Positions 56,606 to 64,000 of a stretch of 64,000 nucleotides of DNA are shown here, one piece after another. The notes beneath the pieces are model-generated. The model was not told the DNA's origin. It saw only the letters and a list, made by a program, of their open reading frames with translations, and did not search any database. The DNA is from Flavobacterium oreochromis (GTDB lineage: Bacteria; Bacteroidota; Bacteroidia; Flavobacteriales; Flavobacteriaceae), in NCBI RefSeq assembly GCF_019565455.1, contig NZ_CP067377.1:3230001-3294000 (forward strand). The letters are read 5' to 3'. The translations under genes and the position numbers were made by a program. Numbering within the stretch: the first letter of the stretch is position 1; each line of letters begins with the position of its first letter.

Positions 56606-57817
56606 TTAATTATATAATCTCCAAATCTTATCTATATTTTCTTGTGGTAAAGAAGAAGATACTTTAAATTTTTCTAAATCATTTACCACCTTATTAATCC
56701 ATGTTTGCTTGGCTGAAATGTTTTGAGTTTTATATTTTTTATGAATCTCTTTAGACTTAGATACTTCATCTAAAAACATATAAACATGCGCTAAGTTTAA
56801 TTTGATTTTCAACTCGCTTTTATCTTTATCTTCTGCTAAGAGTAATGTTTGCAATGATTTTTCAAATTGATTTGTATTCATATACATTTCTGCTAAAAAA
56901 TTATAATCTAAAGCAGTAGCATATTCTGTACTAATTAATCTATTTTGAATCCAATTAATAGCCTCTTCTTCTTTTTTACTTTTAAATAAGTTTTCAGCTT
57001 GTTGGCAGATTAAATTATTATAAAAAGGCATACAATTTGCTTGTTTAAAACATATTGCATCATTTTCTTCTATAAAAAGAATTTGTTCTTGTTTACTTAA
57101 GTTTAAAAAATCTTGAAAACGATATTTATCCATTACTTTATTAAGTAAACAAAAAGCAATTGTATTAGATAAATCTATTTTTAAATTTTTAGATAAAGAG
57201 ATTTGTTTAATATTTTCTATAGCTATTTCCTTATTATTCTTAGTCCATCCTCTACTCGCTATATTATCAACCCAAGGGATTACCTCTAATATTATCTTTT
57301 CACTCATTAACCAATTTTGGCTTTTAAAAGTAAACCAAAGGTTTTTAGTATTTTCATTCAGACATGCTGATTTTAAAGAAATTAGTTTGCCATCCTTACT
57401 AACAGGATTTTTTTGATATAAACAAGCTTTTTGAATTGATTCTGTTTTAATAAATTCATTACTAGACGACTCATCTATAAATATAGCATAGGTACATTTA
57501 TCTATCCCTGAAATAGATGATACTAATGAAATAGCACTTCCTGTACCTTTTCCTATAAAATAAGGATCAGGAATTGCTTTTAATACAGAAGCAAGATCAT
57601 TTACCATTTTTTGATTTTCATCAAGCAAAGTAATCCTGTAAGCAATTTCAGTTGTTCCTACAGGCAAATCTTGTGTTTTTACAATTAATTTTTCACCAGC
57701 AGAAAGATTTATTTCTTTAGTAGTTCCTCTTTGATTATCCCAATAACCAGATGGAGACTGTGTATATGCTGTAATATAACTTAAAATAAAAAATACTTTA
57801 TAAAAATAAAATTTCAT
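56606..57817 (-). CDS. Secreted TPR protein of the men region
   Basis: 403 residues from Met 57815-57817 (MKFYFYKVFFILSYITAYTQ), a signal peptide; the upstream Met is less likely. The N-terminal half is beta-rich (IAYRITLLDENQKMVNDLAS). The C-terminal part has TPR-like helices (EEEAINWIQNRLISTEYATA, LDYNFLAEMYMNTNQFEKSL). It lies 22 bp before menC. Probably periplasmic or cell-surface; its link to menaquinone is only positional. Confidence 0.65.
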   Translation of the reverse strand: MKFYFYKVFFILSYITAYTQSPSGYWDNQRGTTKEINLSAGEKLIVKTQDLPVGTTEIAYRITLLDENQKMVNDLASVLKAIPDPYFIGKGTGSAISLVSSISGIDKCTYAIFIDESSSNEFIKTESIQKACLYQKNPVSKDGKLISLKSACLNENTKNLWFTFKSQNWLMSEKIILEVIPWVDNIASRGWTKNNKEIAIENIKQISLSKNLKIDLSNTIAFCLLNKVMDKYRFQDFLNLSKQEQILFIEENDAICFKQANCMPFYNNLICQQAENLFKSKKEEEAINWIQNRLISTEYATALDYNFLAEMYMNTNQFEKSLQTLLLAEDKDKSELKIKLNLAHVYMFLDEVSKSKEIHKKYKTQNISAKQTWINKVVNDLEKFKVSSSLPQENIDKIWRLYN

Positions 57818-57979
57818 CTGAATCCTATCAAATATTAAAAAAATAAACTGTTCAAAAGTCAAAAATAAATAAAATAATACTTACTTTTTGTCTTATAGAT
57901 AAATCTCTATTTACTAAAAAATAATTTATTTTTTAACTTTTAAACAGCCTTTAATATATATTTTATTGGTTTAATCTAA

Positions 57980-58743
57980 CTATCCAAATAACTTTTTCCA
58001 AAGACTCTTTTTTTCTATTTTAGGAATAGGAACGTCTAACTCTGTTTTTCTAAGTGGTTTTTCTTGTTTTGATAGACCATTCTGAGGTGCAAATTGCAAA
58101 CTTTGAGCATCACAATTTTCTATAACAATATCACTTACATCATTTGAAGAAACTAAAAAATCTTTGTTTATTATACCTACAGCTTCTAGTATTCCTAAAT
58201 TATTTGATTTAGCATATTCTAAACTATTTAAAAAAATAGTGATATACTCACCAAAAAAAGAATTTAAATCATTTTGTACACTCCCTTTTTACCATAATCT
58301 TGTAGCAATTCTATTACTTTATTATAAGGAATATAGACACCTCCACTCTTTTCTCCTGAAATCTTATTATTAACGTTCAGAAGTATATCTTTTTCTTGAT
58401 TTACTATTTCTTGCCATTTTTTTGTATATCGCTCGAAATAAGATTTTTTGTCTATTAATTTTGAAAAAGAAAAATCTTTTAAATAAAAATATTTCCTAAA
58501 AAGACCTTGAACAAGGGCTATGTTGTAACCATGAGCTTCATCAAAATTATTTTTTGATTGGGCATTTTTAGCTGCCATTTTCATTATTTCAACATAGGAC
58601 TTTAAACTTTCTTCACCAAGATTAAAACGTCTACCATTTTTTACAATTTCATAATATACATGATCCAATATACTTTGAAATTTCAAATCACAATACCATT
58701 CGTTTATTTCTTTTTCTGTAATTGGATGATAACTACAATTCAT
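57980..58743 (-). CDS. Conserved flavobacterial protein between menA and menC (frameshifted)
   Basis: The first frame ends KGVYKMI at 58264. One base added in the T run at 58286-58290 continues GKKGSVQNDLNSFFGEYI to KKSLWKKLFG and the stop at 57980, for about 254 residues. Helical N-terminus (EKEINEWYCDLKFQSILDHV), no signal peptide. The ATG overlaps the menA stop. Unknown function. Confidence 0.6.
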
Positions 58744-59654
58744 TATTGATTAAAAATTAATGTTAGTGATAATATTAAAGATATTAAAAAAGTACTTATT
58801 GCTAATTTTTTCAATTGAGGATCTAGCGTTCTATTGTCAGGACAATTATAAACAGTCATAAGATGACTTATCAAAGGGAAATAGGCCACTAAGAAAAAAT
58901 ATTGTTCCCAATTAAAATTAGATAAATATGCAAACACGAGAATTAATAACATAGCTGTAATAATCAAAAAATAATGGTATTTTTTCGCATTATTACCTCC
59001 CATTTTTACAACTATTGTATTTTTACCTGATCGACGATCTAAAATTTCGTCACGCATGTTATTTAAATTTAATACTCCTGCACTGAGCATACCAATAGCT
59101 GATGCTGGTAAAACTAATAAGATACTAAAATCTTTTGTAAATAAAAAATTAACTCCTAAAGTACTTACCCATCCAAAGAAAATAAAAACAAAAACATCGC
59201 CTAATCCTCTGTAACCATAGGCAAAATTCCCAACAGTGTACTTTATAGCAGCTATAACACAAATTACTCCTAATCCAAGAAAAAATAAAGAATAATTAAG
59301 ATACATCCCTTTAAAGGAAGTATAAATAAGTAGACATGCTGATAGAAGACTAATTATTGCAGTAACATATACAGCTATTTTCATTTGTTTAGGAGTTATC
59401 TCTCCGCTTGCTACTAATCTTTTTTCTCCTATTCTATTGGCATCAGTACCTTTAATTCCATCCCCATAATCATTTGCAAAATTAGAGAGCACTTGAAATC
59501 CTATGGTTGTAAAAATAGCTAATATAAAAATTTGCCAATCAAACAATTCATTAGTAAATCTACTTGTTTTATAAGCATACATACTACCTATTAAAATACC
59601 TGACAACGATAAAGGTAAAGTTCGTAGGCGTGCGGCTTGTATCCAGTGTTTCAT
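58743..59654 (-). CDS. menA: 1,4-Dihydroxy-2-naphthoate polyprenyltransferase
   Basis: 303 residues from Met 59652-59654 (MKHWIQAARLRTLPLSLSGI); the upstream Met adds nine non-family residues. UbiA family, about nine membrane helices, with the first Asp motif NDYGDGIKGTDANRIGEKR and the second in NNMRDEILDRRSGKNT. It attaches the prenyl tail to DHNA. Intact. Confidence 0.9.
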   Translation of the reverse strand: MKHWIQAARLRTLPLSLSGILIGSMYAYKTSRFTNELFDWQIFILAIFTTIGFQVLSNFANDYGDGIKGTDANRIGEKRLVASGEITPKQMKIAVYVTAIISLLSACLLIYTSFKGMYLNYSLFFLGLGVICVIAAIKYTVGNFAYGYRGLGDVFVFIFFGWVSTLGVNFLFTKDFSILLVLPASAIGMLSAGVLNLNNMRDEILDRRSGKNTIVVKMGGNNAKKYHYFLIITAMLLILVFAYLSNFNWEQYFFLVAYFPLISHLMTVYNCPDNRTLDPQLKKLAISTFLISLILSLTLIFNQ

Positions 59655-60024
59655 ATATTTTAAATAAACAATAACCAACAAATGCTAATCAATTAATATA
59701 CAAAATATTAGCAATTAAATTATTTAGGCTACAAAATTAATAATTCTTTTAAAATGAGGTCAAAATTATAAATTCGACGAAAAACTACAAGTTCCTAAGA
59801 TTATTTAGGAGAAACTAATTAGTATAAAATCAGATATTAGTAGAAATAATGGAGGCAATAGGTCAAATATAATAAAAAAATACGAACCTCCTTATATACT
59901 CTATAATTTTCAAACCCTAATTTTCTAATAGCATTCATTATGACTAATATAAAAAATCATAATGAAAATACCTCTAACTCTATATATGAATACAAAGGGT
60001 TAGAAGTAATTTAAAATATTATTC
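59655..60024. other. Gene-free AT-rich stretch between menA and menB
   Basis: 370 bp without a gene. A short inverted repeat GATTTTTTATATTAGTCAT/ATGACTAATATAAAAAATC (about 59938-59961) could be a terminator for menB. Nothing else stands out. Confidence 0.45.
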
Positions 60025-60863
60025 CTATGGAATATATTTTTTTCAAAATTAGGTTTACGTTTTTCTAAAAACGCATTTCTTCCTTCAATAGCTTCGTCAC
60101 TCATATAAGCTAATCGCGTGGCTTCACCAGCAAAAACCTGCTGCCCTACCATACCATCATCAGTTAAATTCATTGAAAACTTCAACATTTTAATCGAAAT
60201 AGGTGATTTTTCTAATATTTCTTGAGCCCATTGATATGCTGTTTCTTCTAATTCAGCATGTGGTATCACAGCATTTACCATTCCCATTTCGTATGCTTCT
60301 TGTGCAGAATAATTTCTACCTAAAAAGAAAATTTCACGCGCTTTCTTTTGTCCTACCATTTTAGCTAAATATGCAGAACCATACCCTCCATCGAAACTTG
60401 TAACATCAGCATCTGTTTGCTTAAAAATTGCATGTTCCTTACTTGCTAATGTTAAGTCACAAACTACATGTAAAGAGTGTCCTCCACCAACAGCCCATCC
60501 TGGAACCACAGCAATAACAGCTTTTGGCATAAAACGAATTAAACGTTGTACTTCTAAAATATTTAATCTATGATATCCATCTTCCCCTACATAACCTTGA
60601 TGTCCTCTTGCTCGCTGATCTCCTCCACTACAAAAAGACCAAATACCATCTTTAGAAGAAGGTCCTTCAGCAGATAATAATACTACACCTATTGATGTAT
60701 CTTCATGGGCATCTTTAAAAGCAACTAATAACTCTGAAGTCGTTTTGGGTCTAAAAGCATTACGAACATCTGGACGATTAAAGGCAATTCGAGCAACACC
60801 GTTACATTTCTTGTAAGTAATATCTTCAAATTCTAGGGCTGTTTCCCATTGTATTTTACTCAT
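60025..60863 (-). CDS. menB: 1,4-Dihydroxy-2-naphthoyl-CoA synthase (indel in last codons)
   Basis: About 280 residues, crotonase family. GVARIAFNRPDVRNAFRPKT, IWSFCSGGDQRARGHQGYVG, VVPGWAVGGGHSLHVVCDLT, and TSFDGGYGSAYLAKMVGQKK are specific for MenB. At the end, one missing base in the T run 60037-60043 changes the normal EKKYIP end into a longer unrelated tail (to 60000); the corrected stop is at 60025. It closes the second ring of the naphthoquinone. Confidence 0.93.
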
Positions 60864-61247
60864 AACAATACAGTTATTTTATTATAAAATTATTAATAAT
60901 TAACACTTAAAAAATAAAACCAAAACTATTAGATTTTATCATGCGTTAGGCAAAAATACTTCAATTTTATCGTATATAGCAATCCACAGTATATAAAATT
61001 TATTATTTTGTTACAAAACCCAAACTAAACAATTATATATTATTGTATAAAAAAATAAAAAACTATAACTTACTAAAACTACCTTATAAATCGACTACTA
61101 TGATTTCTTTTAAAAATTAACCATTCTAAGAGGTTATAAACATTAGATATTAAAAAAGGAATAAAAAAATATTATTAATAAAAAACAATTCTAAATTTCG
61201 TTTTCTAAAATTATAGTTACCTTTGACCCTAGCAAATAATTCGTTTT
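60864..61247. other. Gene-free AT-rich stretch
   Basis: 384 bp between divergent menB and the PRiA4-like gene. No frame, hairpin or repeat of note was seen. It must hold promoters for both sides; no element was assigned. Confidence 0.45.
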
Positions 61248-61784
61248 ATGATTTACAAATTCAGAGTTATCCTTGATGCTGAAGAGGATGTGTTTAGAGA
61301 TATAGCTATTGAAGAAAATGATAGTTTAGAAGATTTACATAACGCTATTGTCAACGCTTTTGGTTTTGATGGTATGGAAATGGCAGCTTTTTATACCTGT
61401 GATGATCAATGGAATCAAGATCAAGAAATTCCTTTATTTGACACAAGCGATAACCCAGGTGAAGGGTTAACGATGGCAGATCATGTCTTATCATCTACTT
61501 TTGATAAAAACAACACAAAAATAATCTACGTATACGATTTCCTTAATATGTGGACTTTCTTTGTTGAATTGGCTGCGATTGAAGAACCTGAACAAGGTAT
61601 TGCTTATCCTGATTTATTATTCTCACACGGAATATTACCACTTACAGCACCAGATAAAGATTTTGATTCTGAACAAGATGATTTTTATAGTGATTTTGAA
61701 GATGATTATGATGATGAAGATTTTGATGTGTTTGATGGTGATGATTCATTTAATGATTTTGGGTTTGAAGAAAACTGGAATTAA
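61248..61784 (+). CDS. Plasmid pRiA4b ORF-3-like protein
   Basis: 178 residues. The N-terminal about 140 residues match the PRiA4_ORF3 fold (YKFRVILDAEEDVFRDIAIE, LEDLHNAIVNAFGFDG, YVYDFLNMWTFFVEL). The C-terminus is a very acidic Asp/Phe tail (DDYDDEDFDVFDGDD). The family is widespread and uncharacterised. Intact. Confidence 0.8.
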   Translation: MIYKFRVILDAEEDVFRDIAIEENDSLEDLHNAIVNAFGFDGMEMAAFYTCDDQWNQDQEIPLFDTSDNPGEGLTMADHVLSSTFDKNNTKIIYVYDFLNMWTFFVELAAIEEPEQGIAYPDLLFSHGILPLTAPDKDFDSEQDDFYSDFEDDYDDEDFDVFDGDDSFNDFGFEENWN

Positions 61785-61890
61785 TTCTTTTTAAAAGAGT
61801 TAAAAAATAATTTTAAAAACACCATAAAACCTAAGAAAACAAATATTTAAAAAATAATTTATATAAATATTTGTTCGTTTATTATAAAAT

Positions 61891-62949
61891 ATGATTAATC
61901 TTTTTAATACTCAAATAGAAAACCTATCTATTCATCGTGTAGGAAATAAAAGCAGAAATGAAGCTATATTTTTATCAGATCAACCTTATGGTTTAAATGA
62001 TGAAATCATGCCTTTACTAAAAGAGTTCTTCTTCAAACCTTTTAGAGAAAAAGAAGAAAATTACTATCAGTTTGCACATGATGTAGATTTAGAGTACAAT
62101 GAAATGTACAATCTAGCAACCGAAATTTTTTCAAATCCTGCTAACATTCACGATCTTTCAAAAAAAATAACAAAACATCTTTTTGAGCAGTCTAACCATC
62201 CGCATATCAAGAATGGTGAAGTATACATTACCTATCTAACAAACGTTTCAATTGACAATAAACCAGTAGATGCAATTGGTGTTTTTAAAAGTGAAATAAA
62301 ATCAGATTTTCTTCAATTTGAAGAAAAAGGAACTAATCTTGAGATGATTTTGCAACAAGGAATTAACTTACAAAAGTTAGATAAAGGTTGTCTTATTTTT
62401 AACTACAAAAAAGAAGAAGGTTATAAAATTCTAACGGTAGATAGTAATCGCTATGATGCCCGTTATTGGTTAGAGCATTTCTTAAGTGTTGATGCTTTTC
62501 AAGATGAAAATTTTATGACTAAAAAATATTTAAAATTCTGTCAAGATTTTGCAAAAGAAGTAGTTTTACCAGCTGAAGATAAAAAAGAAGAAGTTCTTTT
62601 TATGAACCGAGCTGTAAATCATTTTGCTAAAAATGATAATTTTGAAGAATCAACATTTTTAAATGACGTATTAGATAATCCTGATTTAATTTCTGAATTT
62701 AAAAATTACAAAGTTGATAAAGGAGAAAAATATAGTATTGAAGATTTAACTAATTTTCCAATTGCTAATCAAGCCGTAACAGATGTTCGTAGAAAAATGA
62801 AAAATGTAATAGAATTAGATACGAATATTCAAATAAAATTAGATTTCGTAAACCCAGAAAGTGCTGAAAAATTTGTAGAAAAAGGTTGGGATGAAGAAAG
62901 ACAGATGTATTATTATTTAGTGTATTTCAATAAAGAACAAAAATCGTAA
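61891..62949 (+). CDS. Nucleoid-associated protein (NdpA/YejK family)
   Basis: 352 residues, intact. Segments such as IHDLSKKITKHLFEQSNHPH, GEVYITYLTNVSIDNKPVDA, GVFKSEIKSDFLQFEEKGTN and KGCLIFNYKKEEGYKILTVD are typical of the 37-kDa nucleoid-associated family. It binds DNA non-specifically. It is followed after 3 bp by pepT, so the two may be co-transcribed. Confidence 0.8.
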   Translation: MINLFNTQIENLSIHRVGNKSRNEAIFLSDQPYGLNDEIMPLLKEFFFKPFREKEENYYQFAHDVDLEYNEMYNLATEIFSNPANIHDLSKKITKHLFEQSNHPHIKNGEVYITYLTNVSIDNKPVDAIGVFKSEIKSDFLQFEEKGTNLEMILQQGINLQKLDKGCLIFNYKKEEGYKILTVDSNRYDARYWLEHFLSVDAFQDENFMTKKYLKFCQDFAKEVVLPAEDKKEEVLFMNRAVNHFAKNDNFEESTFLNDVLDNPDLISEFKNYKVDKGEKYSIEDLTNFPIANQAVTDVRRKMKNVIELDTNIQIKLDFVNPESAEKFVEKGWDEERQMYYYLVYFNKEQKS

Positions 62950-62952
62950 TTT

Positions 62953-64000
62953 ATGCAACATATCATAGATCGCTTTATAGGCTATGTAACAATAGATACA
63001 GAAGCAGACCCAAATTCTAATACAACACCAAGTTCTGCTAAACAATGGGATTTAGCTAACAAATTAGTAGAAGAGTTAAAAAACATAGGAATGCAGGATG
63101 TAAGTATAGACGATAAAGCCTATATTCAAGCTACTTTACCTTCTAATATCAACGAAGAAGTCCCTACTATTGGTTTTGTTTCACATTTTGATACAACACC
63201 TGATTTTACAGGTGCTAATATAAAACCACAAATTGTACCTAACTATGATGGTAAAGATATTGTTTTAAATCAAGAAAAAAACATCATTCTCTCACCTAGC
63301 TATTTTGAGGATTTATTGCTATACAAAGGGCAAACGCTTATTACTACGGATGGGACTACCCTATTAGGTGCTGATGACAAAGCAGGTATAACTGAAATTA
63401 TGACTGCGATGGAGTACTTAATTCAAAATCCACAAATTAAGCACGGTACAATAAAAGTAGGATTTACTCCTGACGAAGAAATAGGTCGTGGTGCTGATTT
63501 CTTTGATGTAGAAAAATTTGGTTGCGACTGGGCCTATACCATGGACGGTAGTCAAATAGGTGAATTAGAATATGAAAACTTTAATGCTGCTGGTGTAAAA
63601 CTTACATTTAAAGGTAAAAGTGTTCATCCTGGTTATGCAAAAGGTAAAATGATCAATTCAATGCTTTTGGCTAATAAATATATTAGCAAATTACCTAAAA
63701 AAGAAGTACCAGAAAGAACAAAAGATTATCAAGGTTTTTTCCATGTAGTTGATATAAAAGGTAGCATAGAAGAAACAACCGTTCAACTAATTATTCGCGA
63801 CCATAACCGTAAAAAATTTGAAAAACGCAAAAAAATAGCACAAAAACTAGCTGATAAAATCAATTCAAAATATAAAAAACAATTTGGTGACAATATTGTA
63901 GATATAGAAATAAAAGATCAGTACTATAATATGCGTGAAAAAGTAGAACCAATGATGCATATAGTAAAAATAGCCGAAAAAGCTATGAAAAATTTAGGCA
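62953..64000 (+). CDS. pepT: Peptidase T (3' end beyond window)
   Basis: From ATG 62953 the frame is open to the edge (349 codons of about 410). M20 family metallopeptidase: zinc ligands in GFVSHFDTTPDFTG (His-x-Asp), TTLLGADDKAGITE, and VGFTPDEEIGRGADFF with the general base Glu. AGVKLTFKGKSVHPGYAKG lies in the dimerisation lid. It removes the N-terminal residue from tripeptides. Confidence 0.92.
   Translation, partial: MQHIIDRFIGYVTIDTEADPNSNTTPSSAKQWDLANKLVEELKNIGMQDVSIDDKAYIQATLPSNINEEVPTIGFVSHFDTTPDFTGANIKPQIVPNYDGKDIVLNQEKNIILSPSYFEDLLLYKGQTLITTDGTTLLGADDKAGITEIMTAMEYLIQNPQIKHGTIKVGFTPDEEIGRGADFFDVEKFGCDWAYTMDGSQIGELEYENFNAAGVKLTFKGKSVHPGYAKGKMINSMLLANKYISKLPKKEVPERTKDYQGFFHVVDIKGSIEETTVQLIIRDHNRKKFEKRKKIAQKLADKINSKYKKQFGDNIVDIEIKDQYYNMREKVEPMMHIVKIAEKAMKNLG

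Overview
The window is chromosomal DNA of an AT-rich member of the Bacteroidota, almost certainly Flavobacteriaceae. The evidence is a fused murF-alr gene next to tdk, a menaquinone (men) gene group, flavobacterial-type RluA, RsmI, PepT and TrmH proteins, and very AT-rich intergenic DNA. I cannot name the species; a Flavobacterium-like genome fits best.

Region 1 (1 to about 28,300) is one end of a Mu-like transposable prophage that continues past the left edge. It is visibly richer in G+C than the host DNA. From right to left it carries an S24-type repressor (27023-27661, + strand) facing an early operon on the - strand: a small HTH protein, MuA-type transposase, MuB-type ATPase, a RecA-like ATPase, a DUF3164 protein, and many small proteins including several zinc-ribbon candidates. 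The late genes form two divergent blocks that start around 10.3 kb. The + block (10346-16690) holds a gp25-like protein, both terminase subunits, the gp36/G-like proteins, the DUF935 portal and the F-like head protein with an extra C-terminal domain. The - block (10175 to 1) holds protease/scaffold, capsid, amidase, a probable unimolecular spanin, sheath, tube, a tail chaperone with a likely programmed -1 frameshift, tape measure, and hub/spike proteins.

Region 2 (28.4-37.5 kb) is ordinary host DNA: aldehyde dehydrogenase, pseudouridine synthase, panB, mscL, murF-alr, tdk, a flavobacterial hypothetical gene and rsmI.

Region 3 (37.5-42.8 kb) is the most unusual part. It is a run of co-oriented gene cassettes (an unknown protein, a small membrane protein, a lipoprotein, a ParDE toxin-antitoxin pair and an HD-domain remnant). 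They are separated by attC-like sites of 111-471 bp. The two ends of each cassette carry complementary half-sites that vary together from cassette to cassette, as expected for integron cassettes. A decayed tyrosine recombinase lies directly upstream.

Region 4 (43-64 kb) is host DNA again: a cell-envelope protein, fabG, a di-haem peroxidase, a small surface-polysaccharide group (flippase, aminotransferase, FemAB/GNAT-like), a TrmH-type methyltransferase, ppk1 with ppx, a men group (menB, menA, menC with two companions), a PRiA4-like protein, a nucleoid-associated protein and a truncated pepT.

A caution applies to the whole window. About thirty genes, essential ones included (murF-alr, menB), are broken by single-base indels, nearly all in homopolymer runs. 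This looks like uncorrected sequencing error rather than gene decay. Wherever the two reading frames clearly join, I annotate one gene and state the shift.
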